Origin: an uncultured Lachnospiraceae bacterium | Lineage (GTDB): Bacteria; Bacillota; Clostridia; Lachnospirales; Lachnospiraceae | DNA length: 56,210 nucleotides | Direction of reading: 5' to 3' | Assembly: GCA_900553355.1 (NCBI GenBank) | Contig: USDK01000011.1 | Span: 1 to 56,210, forward strand | Translations under genes and position numbers: made by a program | Notes under the pieces: generated by a model | What the model was told of the DNA's origin: nothing | Databases searched by the model: none | What the model saw: only the letters and a program-made list of their open reading frames with translations | In this document: positions 15,340 through 24,146 of the stretch, piece after piece | Numbering within the stretch: the first letter of the stretch is position 1 | Layout: each line of letters starts with the position of its first letter

Positions 15340-16326
15340 ATGGACATAGAGATTGTATCCGGTTTTCTGGGGGCCGGAAAGACCACCTTTCTGAATCAAT
15401 ATCTTCCATTGCTTTCCGGAAAGACGGTGGTTATTGAAAATGAATACGGGGACGTCGGACTTGACGGAGATAGGATTCGGTCTGATATTCCGGTGAAAGA
15501 GCTTTATGCAGGATGTATCTGCTGCAGTCTGGCCGTAGATTTCAGGAATGGAATACGGGAGATCGCCAGACAGTATCAGCCGGACCGGATCGTGATCGAG
15601 CCATCCGGAGTGGGCAAGCTTTCTGATATTGTCAAAGTATGTGAGAAGGTGAGAGACAGGGATGGCGTGGAACTGGAGGCCATCCGGCGTATCGCCCTGC
15701 TGGATGGAAGTTCTTATGAAGAGTATGTGGACGGATTTGGCGCATTCTATCTTGATCAGATCCAACAGGCGCAGATTATTTTCTGCAGCCAGATAGAGGA
15801 ACTTACGGAAGAGAAGAAAGACTGGATTCGGGATGATATCAGGAAGAGAAATCCAGATGCGGTGATCTATGAAGGAGACTTTCGGAAGCTGGAGGGAGAA
15901 GAACTTCTAAGGCTTTTAAAGCTGGCAGACAAGGCAGATACAACAGATACAGAGATATCCGGAGAAGTAGAAGAAAGAAATATTTCCGGGGCAGCAGAGC
16001 TTACGTTTTCCAGTGTCAGCTTTCGTGATCTTCCCGTAATGACAAAGCCGGAGATGAAAGAATTGCTGGAAAAACTGCGCGACCGGAAGTATGGCAGAAT
16101 CTTAAGAGCAAAAGGGATGTTAGAGACACCGTCGGGAGAAAAGCTGCAAGTGGATGTTACAATGTCACATGCTGGTTTTCGGTCAACGAAAGACCAAAAG
16201 AAGAGTAGAATTGTAATCATAGGATCCGCACTGAACCGGCCCGAACTGGAGAAATTATTTCAGAAAAAGAGCCAGGTCAGGCTGCCAAAGAGGTCAGGGA
16301 TAAAAAATAAAGATGACAATATATAA
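15340..16326 (+). CDS. CobW/COG0523-family GTPase
   Basis: Metal-chaperone-type G3E GTPase. Walker A GFLGAGKTT (residues 8-16), the ENEYGDVGLD segment and the metal-binding CxCC motif (GCICC, Cys59/61/62) are intact. A CobW C-terminal domain follows from about residue 225. 328 aa. The ATG at 15340 follows GAAAGGAGG; the longer in-frame start at 15298 lies inside the riboswitch terminator and is rejected. First gene after the riboswitch. It could deliver cobalt or corrinoid-related metal, or zinc for the HxC...C sites of the UroD-type enzymes downstream; sequence alone does not decide. Confidence 0.87.
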   Translation: MDIEIVSGFLGAGKTTFLNQYLPLLSGKTVVIENEYGDVGLDGDRIRSDIPVKELYAGCICCSLAVDFRNGIREIARQYQPDRIVIEPSGVGKLSDIVKVCEKVRDRDGVELEAIRRIALLDGSSYEEYVDGFGAFYLDQIQQAQIIFCSQIEELTEEKKDWIRDDIRKRNPDAVIYEGDFRKLEGEELLRLLKLADKADTTDTEISGEVEERNISGAAELTFSSVSFRDLPVMTKPEMKELLEKLRDRKYGRILRAKGMLETPSGEKLQVDVTMSHAGFRSTKDQKKSRIVIIGSALNRPELEKLFQKKSQVRLPKRSGIKNKDDNI

Positions 16327-16347
16327 ACATCAAAGGAGGAAGACAAA

Positions 16348-16998
16348 ATGCAGAGCAAGGAAGAATTATTAAGCAGACTGTCAGACTGTGTATGCGACAT
16401 GGAGGATGATGAGGTTGTAGATGTGGTGAAAGAGTACATCAATGCCGGGTATGATCCTCAGGAAGGAATGCTGGAAGGCCTGGTAGACGGGATGAAACGT
16501 GCCAGCGTCCTTTATGAGGAAGGGGAGTACTTTGTGCCGGAGCTGATCGTCTGCTCAGATGCCATGTATGCCGGAATCGAGGAATTTCAGAAGTATCTGC
16601 CGGATACAGAGAAGCAGAGTATCGGTAAGGTGGTGATCGGGGTCGTGGAAGGAGACACCCATGATATCGGGAAAAATCTGGTAAGGATTATGATGGAGAC
16701 GGGTGGATTTGATGTACACGATCTTGGACGAGATGTGGCGCTTGATGCCTTTGTAGATTATGTCCGGGAGAATGATGTAGATATCTTATGTATGTCGTCT
16801 CTGATGACTACTACGATGCCGGGGATGGAGACGGTAATAGAAAAGTTAAAAGAAGCAGGTCTTCGTGATAAGGTAAAGATCATGGTGGGAGGCGCACCGG
16901 TATCACCAGCTTTTGCAGAAAAAATCGGTGCGGATGGATATACAAGGAATGCGATTGAGGCAGTGGAATTTGCGAAGAAACTGGTAGGAGCAGCATAA
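16348..16998 (+). CDS. MtaC/MtbC-type corrinoid protein 1
   Basis: Methyl-carrier corrinoid protein. Residues 1-90 form the helical methionine-synthase cap domain (EGLVDGMKRASVLYEEGEYF). The Rossmann-like B12 domain carries the base-off lower-ligand motif DTHDIG (His105), followed by LMTTTMPGME and VGGAPVS. 216 aa, like MtaC, MtbC and MttC. It carries Co-bound methyl between two methyltransferases in the cytoplasm. It is 15 nt upstream of UroD-B and is paralogous to the second corrinoid protein at 18951. Confidence 0.95.
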   Translation: MQSKEELLSRLSDCVCDMEDDEVVDVVKEYINAGYDPQEGMLEGLVDGMKRASVLYEEGEYFVPELIVCSDAMYAGIEEFQKYLPDTEKQSIGKVVIGVVEGDTHDIGKNLVRIMMETGGFDVHDLGRDVALDAFVDYVRENDVDILCMSSLMTTTMPGMETVIEKLKEAGLRDKVKIMVGGAPVSPAFAEKIGADGYTRNAIEAVEFAKKLVGAA

Positions 16999-17012
16999 GG
17001 AGGACGAAGGCC

Positions 17013-18044
17013 ATGATGGGAAAAAGAGAAGCAGTAAAAGCAATACTGGAGGGAAAGCGAGCGGATCGGATCCCGGTGATCATGAACGCGTTTTCTCTTC
17101 CGGTAGCGCGCTATGGATATACGATGCCGGAGGTGATGGCAAGCCCGGAGAAAATGACAGAATGTATGGCAGGGGTCAGGAGAAAACTGGGATATGACGG
17201 AATGTGCGCCGGAGTCTATGGAGGTGTCGCGGCAATGATGGGCGGACATCTTCCGAATAGTGAAGGAAATATTGTCGGAGACGGGGATGATGTGGTACAC
17301 TCGATGGAGGACATTAAAAAGCTGCGGCCGTATGATCCGGAAAAATGTCCGATGCTGAAAAATCTGGTGAAAACCGTTAAGTTAATGCGGGAGGAAGAGC
17401 CGGATGAACCGATCTATGTGATCCTGCATGTGCCGGCGGCTGTGGCATTTACTCTGCTTGGAGCAAAACCTGCATTTAAGGCAATGGTCAAGAATCCGGA
17501 ACTGTTTCTGGCTCTGGAAGATCATGTAGAAGATGCAGTGGTCGAATCATCAAAGATATTGTGGGATGCCGGCGTGGACTTCCTGTGGTTTCCGATGCCA
17601 AATTTCGGCGGATACTGCATCTCCAGAAAATCCTATGAAAAATGTATTTCCGAGAGCAATATCCGTGCCAATAAGCGGATTAAGGATTATGGCGCCAGGA
17701 TCGTGATCCACACCTGTGGCCCATATGACGACCGTTTTGATCTGGTATTAAAGGAATCAGGAGATGCATGGCATATTTCTGACACCCAGACAAAGAAGGT
17801 AAAGGACGAATATGGAGATCAGGTTTCTCTGATGGGGAATATTCCATGTGTGTCTGTCCTGATGGAAGGGACGCCGGAAGAAGTCTATAAGTATGCATAC
17901 CAGGAGTGTATGGACGGTGCGAGGGACGGACGGTTTATTTTGAGCGGTGACTGTGATGTGTCTCCGATGACGCCGGACGAGAATGTAATGGCAGCAGTCC
18001 GCGCAGCAAAAGACGCGGAAAAAGTTCTGTTTGGAAAGCAGTAA
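17013..18044 (+). CDS. UroD-family corrinoid methyltransferase (UroD-B)
   Basis: UroD-fold zinc methyltransferase of the MtaA/CmuA group. His233-x-Cys235 (IHTCGPY) and a later Cys in LSGDCDVSP provide the expected metal ligands. The N-terminus GKREAVKAILEGKRADRIPV is typical. 343 aa. AAGGAGG lies 9 nt before the ATG. It directly follows corrinoid protein 1 and precedes UroD-C, so it is probably one of the two enzymes working on that carrier. Whether it demethylates the substrate or passes the methyl on cannot be told from sequence. Confidence 0.87.
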   Translation: MMGKREAVKAILEGKRADRIPVIMNAFSLPVARYGYTMPEVMASPEKMTECMAGVRRKLGYDGMCAGVYGGVAAMMGGHLPNSEGNIVGDGDDVVHSMEDIKKLRPYDPEKCPMLKNLVKTVKLMREEEPDEPIYVILHVPAAVAFTLLGAKPAFKAMVKNPELFLALEDHVEDAVVESSKILWDAGVDFLWFPMPNFGGYCISRKSYEKCISESNIRANKRIKDYGARIVIHTCGPYDDRFDLVLKESGDAWHISDTQTKKVKDEYGDQVSLMGNIPCVSVLMEGTPEEVYKYAYQECMDGARDGRFILSGDCDVSPMTPDENVMAAVRAAKDAEKVLFGKQ

Positions 18045-18057
18045 AAAGGGGGAAGAT

Positions 18058-18933
18058 GTGTTGGGTGAAATCAAAGATTTTAACTGTACCTATGACAATT
18101 CAGCAGGAATCAGCGGCGAAGTGACAGAAAAGCTGAATCTGACCTTCCCGGATGCCTATCTGCATCATGAGACGATGGCAGAGTTGTCCAAAGCCTTAAA
18201 GGAGCATGATGGAGCAGCATTCTGTGAGCTGCCCTTCTGCCATACCGTAGAGGCGGAGGCTATGGGAGGTCTGGTCAATTATGGAAATGACAAAACCGGT
18301 CCCCGGGCAAAGGAATATATCTGTACAAAACCAGAAGAGCTTCTGGAACTGCCGCCTATTGATTTTGCGGCGGGCAGGATCCATGAGGTCCTTTTGGCCT
18401 GTAAGGAGCTTCGCGACCAGGGAGAGCATGTGGTTCTCCAGGTATCCGGACCCTTTACGATTCTAAATGTATTGATTGATGCCCGTTATGTTTTTAAAGG
18501 GATGAGAAAGCAGCCGGAGGTCATGAAGAAGGTATTCTGGAAGCTGGGCGATGAAATTCTGAAGTTTATGGAAGAAGCGAAGAAATACGATGTGGATCTG
18601 ATCAGCTATGCGGATTCATCCGGCGGAGTGAATATTCTGGGGCCAAGAATGGCGGAACAGGTGGTAGAAGATTTCACCTATGAGTTTCTGAAAAAAGTGG
18701 AGGCACTGGCGGACGATAAAACGATGATTCTGCTCTGCCCAAAAACATCTTTTGCCCTGATAGGGACTGGTCATGCCAGATTCAGAGATCATCTGATTAC
18801 TCCTGGAACGCGCTATGGAGAGGCCTGTATTCAGATGATCGGAAAGGCAAAGTTTGCCGGGCAGATGTGTATTAAAAATGTAGGTTACCAGCTGGAAAAC
18901 GGAGTTTTTAAGGAATTGCAGCTAATTTCATAG
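18058..18933 (+). CDS. Divergent UroD-family protein (UroD-C), altered metal site
   Basis: UroD-fold protein, about 291 aa, shorter than its neighbours. FCELPFCHTVEAEAMGG and LQVSGPFTILN are family features, but the metal-site His-x-Cys is replaced by Leu225-Leu226-Cys227 (MILLCPKTS); a later Cys occurs in AGQMCIKN. Translation starts at GTG 18058 or TTG 18061, with AAAAGGGGGAAG upstream; no ATG is available. It follows UroD-B by 13 nt and precedes corrinoid protein 2. It may be a substrate-specific methyltransferase with different ligands or a non-catalytic partner. Confidence 0.75.
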   Translation: MLGEIKDFNCTYDNSAGISGEVTEKLNLTFPDAYLHHETMAELSKALKEHDGAAFCELPFCHTVEAEAMGGLVNYGNDKTGPRAKEYICTKPEELLELPPIDFAAGRIHEVLLACKELRDQGEHVVLQVSGPFTILNVLIDARYVFKGMRKQPEVMKKVFWKLGDEILKFMEEAKKYDVDLISYADSSGGVNILGPRMAEQVVEDFTYEFLKKVEALADDKTMILLCPKTSFALIGTGHARFRDHLITPGTRYGEACIQMIGKAKFAGQMCIKNVGYQLENGVFKELQLIS

Positions 18934-18950
18934 ACAGGAGGGAATATAGG

Positions 18951-19601
18951 ATGAGTTCAAAAGAGGAATTGCTGAAACGTTTGTCAGACGGCGTTTTTGA
19001 GATGGAAGAAGACGATGTGGCGGAGGCGGCACAGGAATATCTTGATGCAGGATATCCGGCCCTTGACGGAATCATGGAAGGCCTGGTAGATGGGATGAAC
19101 CGCGCCAGTGTGCTGTATGAGCAGGAAGAGTATTTTGTTACAGACCTGTTGCTCTGCTCAGACGCCATGTATATAGGACTCGACATTCTGCGTCCTTATC
19201 TGCCGGACACTTCCGGAGAAGAAAAGGTAAAGGCTGTGATCGGAGTCGTGGAAGGCGATACACATGATATTGGCAAGAATCTGGTAAAAATCATGATGGA
19301 GACAGCAGGGTTTGAGATGATCGATCTGGGACGGGATGTAGAGCTGCAGAAATTTGTGGATACGGCAAAAGAGGAGCATGCAAGTCTGGTGTGCCTGTCT
19401 ACACTGATGACGACGACCATGGGCGGGATGGAGACGGTGATCCATCTTCTGGAGGAGGCCGGAATCCGGGACCAGGTGAAGGTCATGATCGGAGGTGGAC
19501 CGATTTCCCAGAAGTTCGCGGATAAGATCGGCGCAGACGGCTATTCCCAGAATGCGGTGGAGGCTGTCAAGCTGGCAAAGAGACTGTTGAATATTGCGTA
19601 G
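18951..19601 (+). CDS. MtaC/MtbC-type corrinoid protein 2
   Basis: Second methyl-carrier corrinoid protein, 216 aa, clearly paralogous to corrinoid protein 1: cap-domain motif EGLVDGMNRASVLYEQEEYF, lower-ligand motif DTHDIG with His105 at the same position, and STLMTTTMGGMETV. Good GGAGGGAA site before the ATG. It lies 10 nt upstream of UroD-D, repeating the corrinoid protein-UroD order of the first module. The two carriers probably serve different substrates or different UroD partners and share one reactivase. Confidence 0.95.
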   Translation: MSSKEELLKRLSDGVFEMEEDDVAEAAQEYLDAGYPALDGIMEGLVDGMNRASVLYEQEEYFVTDLLLCSDAMYIGLDILRPYLPDTSGEEKVKAVIGVVEGDTHDIGKNLVKIMMETAGFEMIDLGRDVELQKFVDTAKEEHASLVCLSTLMTTTMGGMETVIHLLEEAGIRDQVKVMIGGGPISQKFADKIGADGYSQNAVEAVKLAKRLLNIA

Positions 19602-19611
19602 GAGAGATGAG

Positions 19612-20628
19612 ATGTTGACACCAAAAGAAAGACTGAAACTGATATTTGAAGGGCAGAAAGTGGATCGCCCTGCCTGCATCTGTCCCGGAGGAATGATGAA
19701 TATGGTCACCTCAGAGCTGATGGATGCCATCCATGTCTATCTTCCGGAGGCACATACGGATGCAAGAAAAATGGCGGATCTGGCAAAAGCTGTTTATGAG
19801 AAAGGCTGCTTTGAGAATTATGGAGTGCCTTTCTGTATGACAGTAGAGGCGGAAGAGATGGGCGCAAAGGTAGATCTTGGAACCAATATCTATGAGCCTC
19901 ACGTGACAGACTATGTCATTGATTCGGTGGCGGACTACCATAAACTGACACCGGTGGATGTGACGAAGGGACGGGCCAGGGTGGTAACAGATGCTATCCG
20001 CATTCTGAAAAAGGAGACAAAGGATGTACCAATTGTAGGGAATCTGACAGGTCCGGTCAGCACGGCGAGCTCAGTGATGGAGCCGGTGATCTTTTACAAA
20101 GAGCTTCGTAAACGCAATAAGGAGGCTCATGAATATATGGGATTTATTACGGATCAGCTGATTGCATTTGGACGAGCCCAGATCGAGGCAGGTGCAGACG
20201 TGATTGCGATTTCTGATCCAAGCGGTACCGGAGAGATTCTGGGGCCTAAATATTTCGAAGAATTTGCAGTGACCTATATCAACCGTCTGCTGGATTCGCT
20301 CCAGAAGGAAAAACTGGGAACAATCGTACATATCTGTGGACAGATGAGCCCGGTATATAAGGAGATTAATGAGGTCAGAAGCAGTGCCCTTAGTTTTGAT
20401 TCCATTGTGCCGATGAAAGAAGCAAGAAAACAACTTCCGGACCGGGTGCTGATGGGAAATGTCAGTACATATGCGCTGGAATTTGGCGATCCGGCCAGAG
20501 TAAAAACTCTGGCAAAGAGCTGCATGAGAAACGGTTCAGACATTATCGCGCCAGCCTGTGGTCTGGGAATGAAATCACCTTTATCTAATATCCAGGCAAT
20601 TCTTGCGTGTGTCAGAGAGGAGGCATAA
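19612..20628 (+). CDS. UroD-family corrinoid methyltransferase (UroD-D)
   Basis: UroD-fold zinc methyltransferase, 338 aa. It opens with LTPKERLKLIFEGQKVDRPA, and has NLTGPVSTASS and the metal site His240-x-Cys242 (VHICGQ) with a further Cys in APACGLG. This is the layout closest to MtaA/MtbA. The ATG at 19612 is preferred because GGAGAG lies 5 nt upstream; an upstream in-frame TTG has no site. It sits between corrinoid protein 2 and the reactivase gene, with which it nearly overlaps. It may pass methyl to the final acceptor; in Moorella an MtaA-type protein is described as using tetrahydrofolate. Confidence 0.88.
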   Translation: MLTPKERLKLIFEGQKVDRPACICPGGMMNMVTSELMDAIHVYLPEAHTDARKMADLAKAVYEKGCFENYGVPFCMTVEAEEMGAKVDLGTNIYEPHVTDYVIDSVADYHKLTPVDVTKGRARVVTDAIRILKKETKDVPIVGNLTGPVSTASSVMEPVIFYKELRKRNKEAHEYMGFITDQLIAFGRAQIEAGADVIAISDPSGTGEILGPKYFEEFAVTYINRLLDSLQKEKLGTIVHICGQMSPVYKEINEVRSSALSFDSIVPMKEARKQLPDRVLMGNVSTYALEFGDPARVKTLAKSCMRNGSDIIAPACGLGMKSPLSNIQAILACVREEA

Positions 20629-20632
20629 GAGA

Positions 20633-22225
20633 ATGGCCAGGATTATAGTGAAACAAATGGAAAAGCCCGTGATATGTGAGGACGGGGCGAATCTTCTGGA
20701 TCAGCTCCTTCAGGGAGGAGCTTTTGTGGATAATCCCTGCAGCGGCAAAGGAATCTGTGGAAAATGTAAAGTCAGAATCCTGTCGGGAAAGACCTGTGAG
20801 TTGTCGGATACAGAAAAAAATCTTCTGAAAGACCAGGAAGTCCAGGAGGGAATCCGTCTGGCCTGTATGACAGAAGTCTATGGCGATGTGGAAGTAGAGC
20901 TGCTGAAAAAGGAGCGCCGGCATAAGGTCCTGACCAGGGGGTATCTGCCGGAATTTGAAAGGGATACCTTTGACGGAGGGTATGGCATCGTGATCGATAT
21001 CGGGACCACCACTGTTGTGACGGCGCTGATCGACCTGGTATCCGGAGAGGAGATTGCAGGCGCGTCCATGATCAATGCTCAGAAACATTACGGACTGGAT
21101 GTGCTGACCAGGATTACTTATGAGTATGAGCATCCGCAGACCGGGATCCGGGAGCTTCAGGATGCAATCGTACATTCTGTCAATGGAATGATCACAGAGG
21201 TGTGTGACGAAGCAGAAATCTCAAAAGAGGAGATCCGGGAAATCGATGTGGCAGCAAACTGTACGATGATGCATATGCTGTTGGGAGTGGATGCGAGGAG
21301 TATCGGAAAGGCACCTTACCGCCCTGAATTTACAGAGGCAAAGAGGCTTCCTGCTTCTGAGATTGGAATCGAGGCAGGCAAGGATACCCTTTTGTACTGT
21401 CTGCCTCAGGTATCGGGATACATTGGCGCAGATATCGTGGCAGGCGCTTATGTCTGTGCGCTGCAGGAAGAGAAGGGACGCGTACTGTTTATCGACATCG
21501 GGACCAACGGAGAGATCGTTCTGACAGACTCTGGCAGAATCCTTTGCTGTTCCTGTGCGGCAGGGCCTGCACTGGAGGGGATGAATATCAGTTCTGGAAT
21601 GCGGGCGGCTGAAGGAGCTATTGAGGATGTAAAGATTACGCCGGAGGGAAATGTGATCAAAGTGATAGGGGGTCAGGACCCTGTAGGAATCTGTGGAAGC
21701 GGTATCATGGCAGCGGTCAAGGAACTTTTAAGAACCGGATTTGTAAAGAAGACGGGGGCATTTATCAAGAAAGAGAAGTTAAAAGAAGACGACTATCGTT
21801 TCCCGATGCTTCGCGTCAACGGAACGAAGAGGGAGTTTGTGCTGCATGAAAGGCCGGAAATCCTGGTAACGCAAGGGGACGTCCGGCAGGTGCAGCTGGC
21901 AAAGGGCGCCATACTTTCCGGATTTACCGCACTTTTACAGAAGGCAGGAATTACGATGGAAGATCTGGATAAGGTGATGATCGCCGGGCAGTTTGGAGCC
22001 CATCTGCCTGCAGAGTCGCTGGTAGGAACCGGGATTCTTCCGGAAGCGGTAAAGGACAAGCTGGTCTATGTGGGAAATTCTTCCAAAACAGGTGCTTATA
22101 TGGCGCTGATGTCCGAAAAGGTGAAACAGGAAATCGAAAAACTGGCGTCAGAAATGGAATATATGGAGCTTGCTGAGACAGAAAATTATGAACGGATTTT
22201 TGCGGACAGCATGATCTTTCCATAG
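20633..22225 (+). CDS. RACE-type corrinoid activation ferredoxin (DUF4445/ASKHA)
   Basis: ATP-dependent reductive activator that restores inactive Co(II) corrinoid proteins to Co(I). The N-terminal plant-type [2Fe-2S] domain has Cys36-x5-Cys42-x2-Cys45 and Cys78. A linker follows, then an ASKHA ATPase (GYGIVIDIGTTTVVTALI from about residue 117, VLFIDIGTNGEIVL, and CGSGIMAAV). 530 aa. The ATG at 20633 has GGAGG at 9 nt; the longer frame from 20603 overlaps UroD-D without a site. Only one such gene exists in the window, so it must serve both corrinoid proteins. Confidence 0.93.
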   Translation: MARIIVKQMEKPVICEDGANLLDQLLQGGAFVDNPCSGKGICGKCKVRILSGKTCELSDTEKNLLKDQEVQEGIRLACMTEVYGDVEVELLKKERRHKVLTRGYLPEFERDTFDGGYGIVIDIGTTTVVTALIDLVSGEEIAGASMINAQKHYGLDVLTRITYEYEHPQTGIRELQDAIVHSVNGMITEVCDEAEISKEEIREIDVAANCTMMHMLLGVDARSIGKAPYRPEFTEAKRLPASEIGIEAGKDTLLYCLPQVSGYIGADIVAGAYVCALQEEKGRVLFIDIGTNGEIVLTDSGRILCCSCAAGPALEGMNISSGMRAAEGAIEDVKITPEGNVIKVIGGQDPVGICGSGIMAAVKELLRTGFVKKTGAFIKKEKLKEDDYRFPMLRVNGTKREFVLHERPEILVTQGDVRQVQLAKGAILSGFTALLQKAGITMEDLDKVMIAGQFGAHLPAESLVGTGILPEAVKDKLVYVGNSSKTGAYMALMSEKVKQEIEKLASEMEYMELAETENYERIFADSMIFP

Positions 22226-22260
22226 ACGTACCAGTACTCAGTGTATGAGGGAGAAAGCGT

Positions 22261-23382
22261 ATGGAATATGAAGAATTAAAACGGCTGATGAAGGAACAGA
22301 AGGTGGAGATGACCGCCGAGGAGCGGATGAAAGCTTATAATGCAGGGGAGGAAGTGGATCATATTCCCTATACCCTGCAGGCGCCGGATCCGGCTATGGC
22401 GGATATCTTTGGATTTACTACCACACAATTTGCGAAAGATTTTGAGGTGAAAAGTGAGGTGATCCGTCGCCGGAAGGAAGAGTTCGGGCTGGACAGCTTT
22501 AATGTGGGACTGGGGCTTAAGACTATTGGCGGAGCTCTGGGATCGAAGATCGCTGCTCCGGAACACGGAATCGATTATGTCGCAGAGCATGTGCTGCAGG
22601 ATTATGCGGATTTTGACAAGTTGGAGGTGACGGATCCTTATACGAATCCGGTGCTTCGGCCGATCCTGGAAAGTGCCAAGAGACTGAAAGACCGTTTCCC
22701 GGATGTAAGTATGACAACCAGCGTGGCAGGTCCTATATCTACGGCGATTGCAGTCCGGCCAGTGGAAAAGGTACTGAAGGATACCAGGAAAAATCCGGAA
22801 ATGCTGCATAAGCTTCTGGATCTGACGGTAGAGTGTTCTTTGAAATGGTTTGAAGCATTTGCCCATGAGTTTGGACCAGTTTCTACAAATTTTTCAGATC
22901 CGGTGACCTGCATGGATGTGATCAGCAAGTCTCAGTTTGATGAGTTCTCCCTTCCGTATATCAAGAAGCTGATCAATGGGACAGAGAAGATCATGGGATC
23001 AAGGCCGGGGGCTCATATCTGTGGGAAGACCAGTCCGATCTGGGAGGATCTGGCGGATGCGGGTCTGTTTTCTTTCAGTATTGACAATTGTGAGGATCTG
23101 TCAGAAGCAAAGAAGGCTGTGGGAGACAGGATGCGGATCGCGGGAAATGTACCGCCGGTAGATGTGATGAAGGAGGGAACTATCGATGAAGTAATCGCTT
23201 CCTGCAGGGAATGTCTGGAAAAATGCGCAGATAATCCTGCCGGGTATATTCTGAACACGGGATGTCAGCTCCCCATCGGAACGCCGAAGGCAAACGTGGA
23301 GGCTTTTATCTATGCAGCCAGGAAGTATGGAAGAGGCGCAAGACTCGGGAAGATGCCAAAAGGACTCGAGGATGAATTATAA
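22261..23382 (+). CDS. UroD-family corrinoid methyltransferase (UroD-E)
   Basis: UroD-fold zinc methyltransferase, 373 aa, longer than the A, B and D copies owing to an N-terminal extension (EYEELKRLMKEQKVEMTAEE). Metal ligands His252-x-Cys254 (AHICGKT) and Cys335 (NTGCQLPIG). It is closely paralogous to UroD-F at 28959, with identical length and ligand positions. It is the last gene of the riboswitch-led operon and is followed by a terminator. The E/F type is likely a substrate-facing enzyme, because the second copy travels with a separate importer; this is inference. Confidence 0.88.
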   Translation: MEYEELKRLMKEQKVEMTAEERMKAYNAGEEVDHIPYTLQAPDPAMADIFGFTTTQFAKDFEVKSEVIRRRKEEFGLDSFNVGLGLKTIGGALGSKIAAPEHGIDYVAEHVLQDYADFDKLEVTDPYTNPVLRPILESAKRLKDRFPDVSMTTSVAGPISTAIAVRPVEKVLKDTRKNPEMLHKLLDLTVECSLKWFEAFAHEFGPVSTNFSDPVTCMDVISKSQFDEFSLPYIKKLINGTEKIMGSRPGAHICGKTSPIWEDLADAGLFSFSIDNCEDLSEAKKAVGDRMRIAGNVPPVDVMKEGTIDEVIASCRECLEKCADNPAGYILNTGCQLPIGTPKANVEAFIYAARKYGRGARLGKMPKGLEDEL

Positions 23383-23392
23383 AATAGCGGTG

Positions 23393-23423
23393 AAAAAGCC
23401 AGGTTTTGAAAGCCTGGCTTTTT
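23393..23423 (+). terminator. Terminator of the methyl-transfer operon
   Basis: AAAAAGCCAGG (23393-23403) pairs with CCTGGCTTTTT (23413-23423), ending in a T run, 11 nt after UroD-E. Confidence 0.85.
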
Positions 23424-23469
23424 GACATCGGTTATGGAAGTGATATAATAATAGAGTGACGAGAAAGGG

Positions 23470-24126
23470 ATGAGACAGTTGAATCGATTATCAGTTTACA
23501 TTTTGAAGCGATATCTGCTTCTTCTTTTAGGTCTTTCTATTATGGCGTTCGGAGTCGCATTTTCCATCAAGGCTTCTCTTGGAACATCTCCGATTTCCAG
23601 TGTACCTTATGTGGTCAGCCTGTTTACGCCGTTGACGGTTGGAACGGCAACGATTATTATGCATTGCGTATTCATTGCCATGCAGATTCTGATCTTAAGG
23701 AAAAATTACCATCCGATCCAGTTAATGCAGCTTCCGGTTGCATTTTTCTTTGGCTATCTGACGGATTTCGGAGTCTGGGCGGTTCAGGGGATCAGTTATG
23801 ATACTTACTGGCAGCAGTGGATCATATGCATGATTGGGATCTTTCTGGTGGCGGTCGGCGTCAGCCTGGAAGTAAAGGCCGGTGTAGTGGTGCTTGCCGG
23901 GGAAGGAGTAGTCCTTGCGATATGTAAGGTGCTGCCTGTTAAATTTGGCTATATGAAGGTTGGGTTTGATGTAACCCTGGTAGTTGTGGCCTGTCTGTTG
24001 TCTGTCATATTTACCGGACAGCTTCAGGGCGTAAGAGAGGGAACCGTTGCAGCTGCGATATTTGTAGGGCTGATCGCGAAACGGATCGGCAAGGTGCTGG
24101 AACGGTGGAATCTGGAAAAGGAGTAG
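23470..24126 (+). CDS. YczE/YitT-like integral membrane protein
   Basis: 218-aa polytopic membrane protein with about five hydrophobic helices. The opening LLLLLGLSIMAFGVAFSIKA and SLGTSPISSVPYV fit the YczE/YyaS/DUF6198 group of unknown function, which is distantly similar to the membrane half of YitT proteins. It has its own upstream region after the operon terminator, with a GAGAAAGG site. No operon partner, so no functional clue from context. Confidence 0.75.
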   Translation: MRQLNRLSVYILKRYLLLLLGLSIMAFGVAFSIKASLGTSPISSVPYVVSLFTPLTVGTATIIMHCVFIAMQILILRKNYHPIQLMQLPVAFFFGYLTDFGVWAVQGISYDTYWQQWIICMIGIFLVAVGVSLEVKAGVVVLAGEGVVLAICKVLPVKFGYMKVGFDVTLVVVACLLSVIFTGQLQGVREGTVAAAIFVGLIAKRIGKVLERWNLEKE

Positions 24127-24146
24127 GGAAAATACCTACTCCTTTT
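24116..24146. terminator. Bidirectional terminator between convergent genes
   Basis: AAAAGGAGTAGG (24116-24127) and CCTACTCCTTTT (24135-24146) form a perfect 12-bp stem. It overlaps the 3' ends of both convergent genes, the YczE-like gene and the acetyltransferase gene. Confidence 0.75.
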
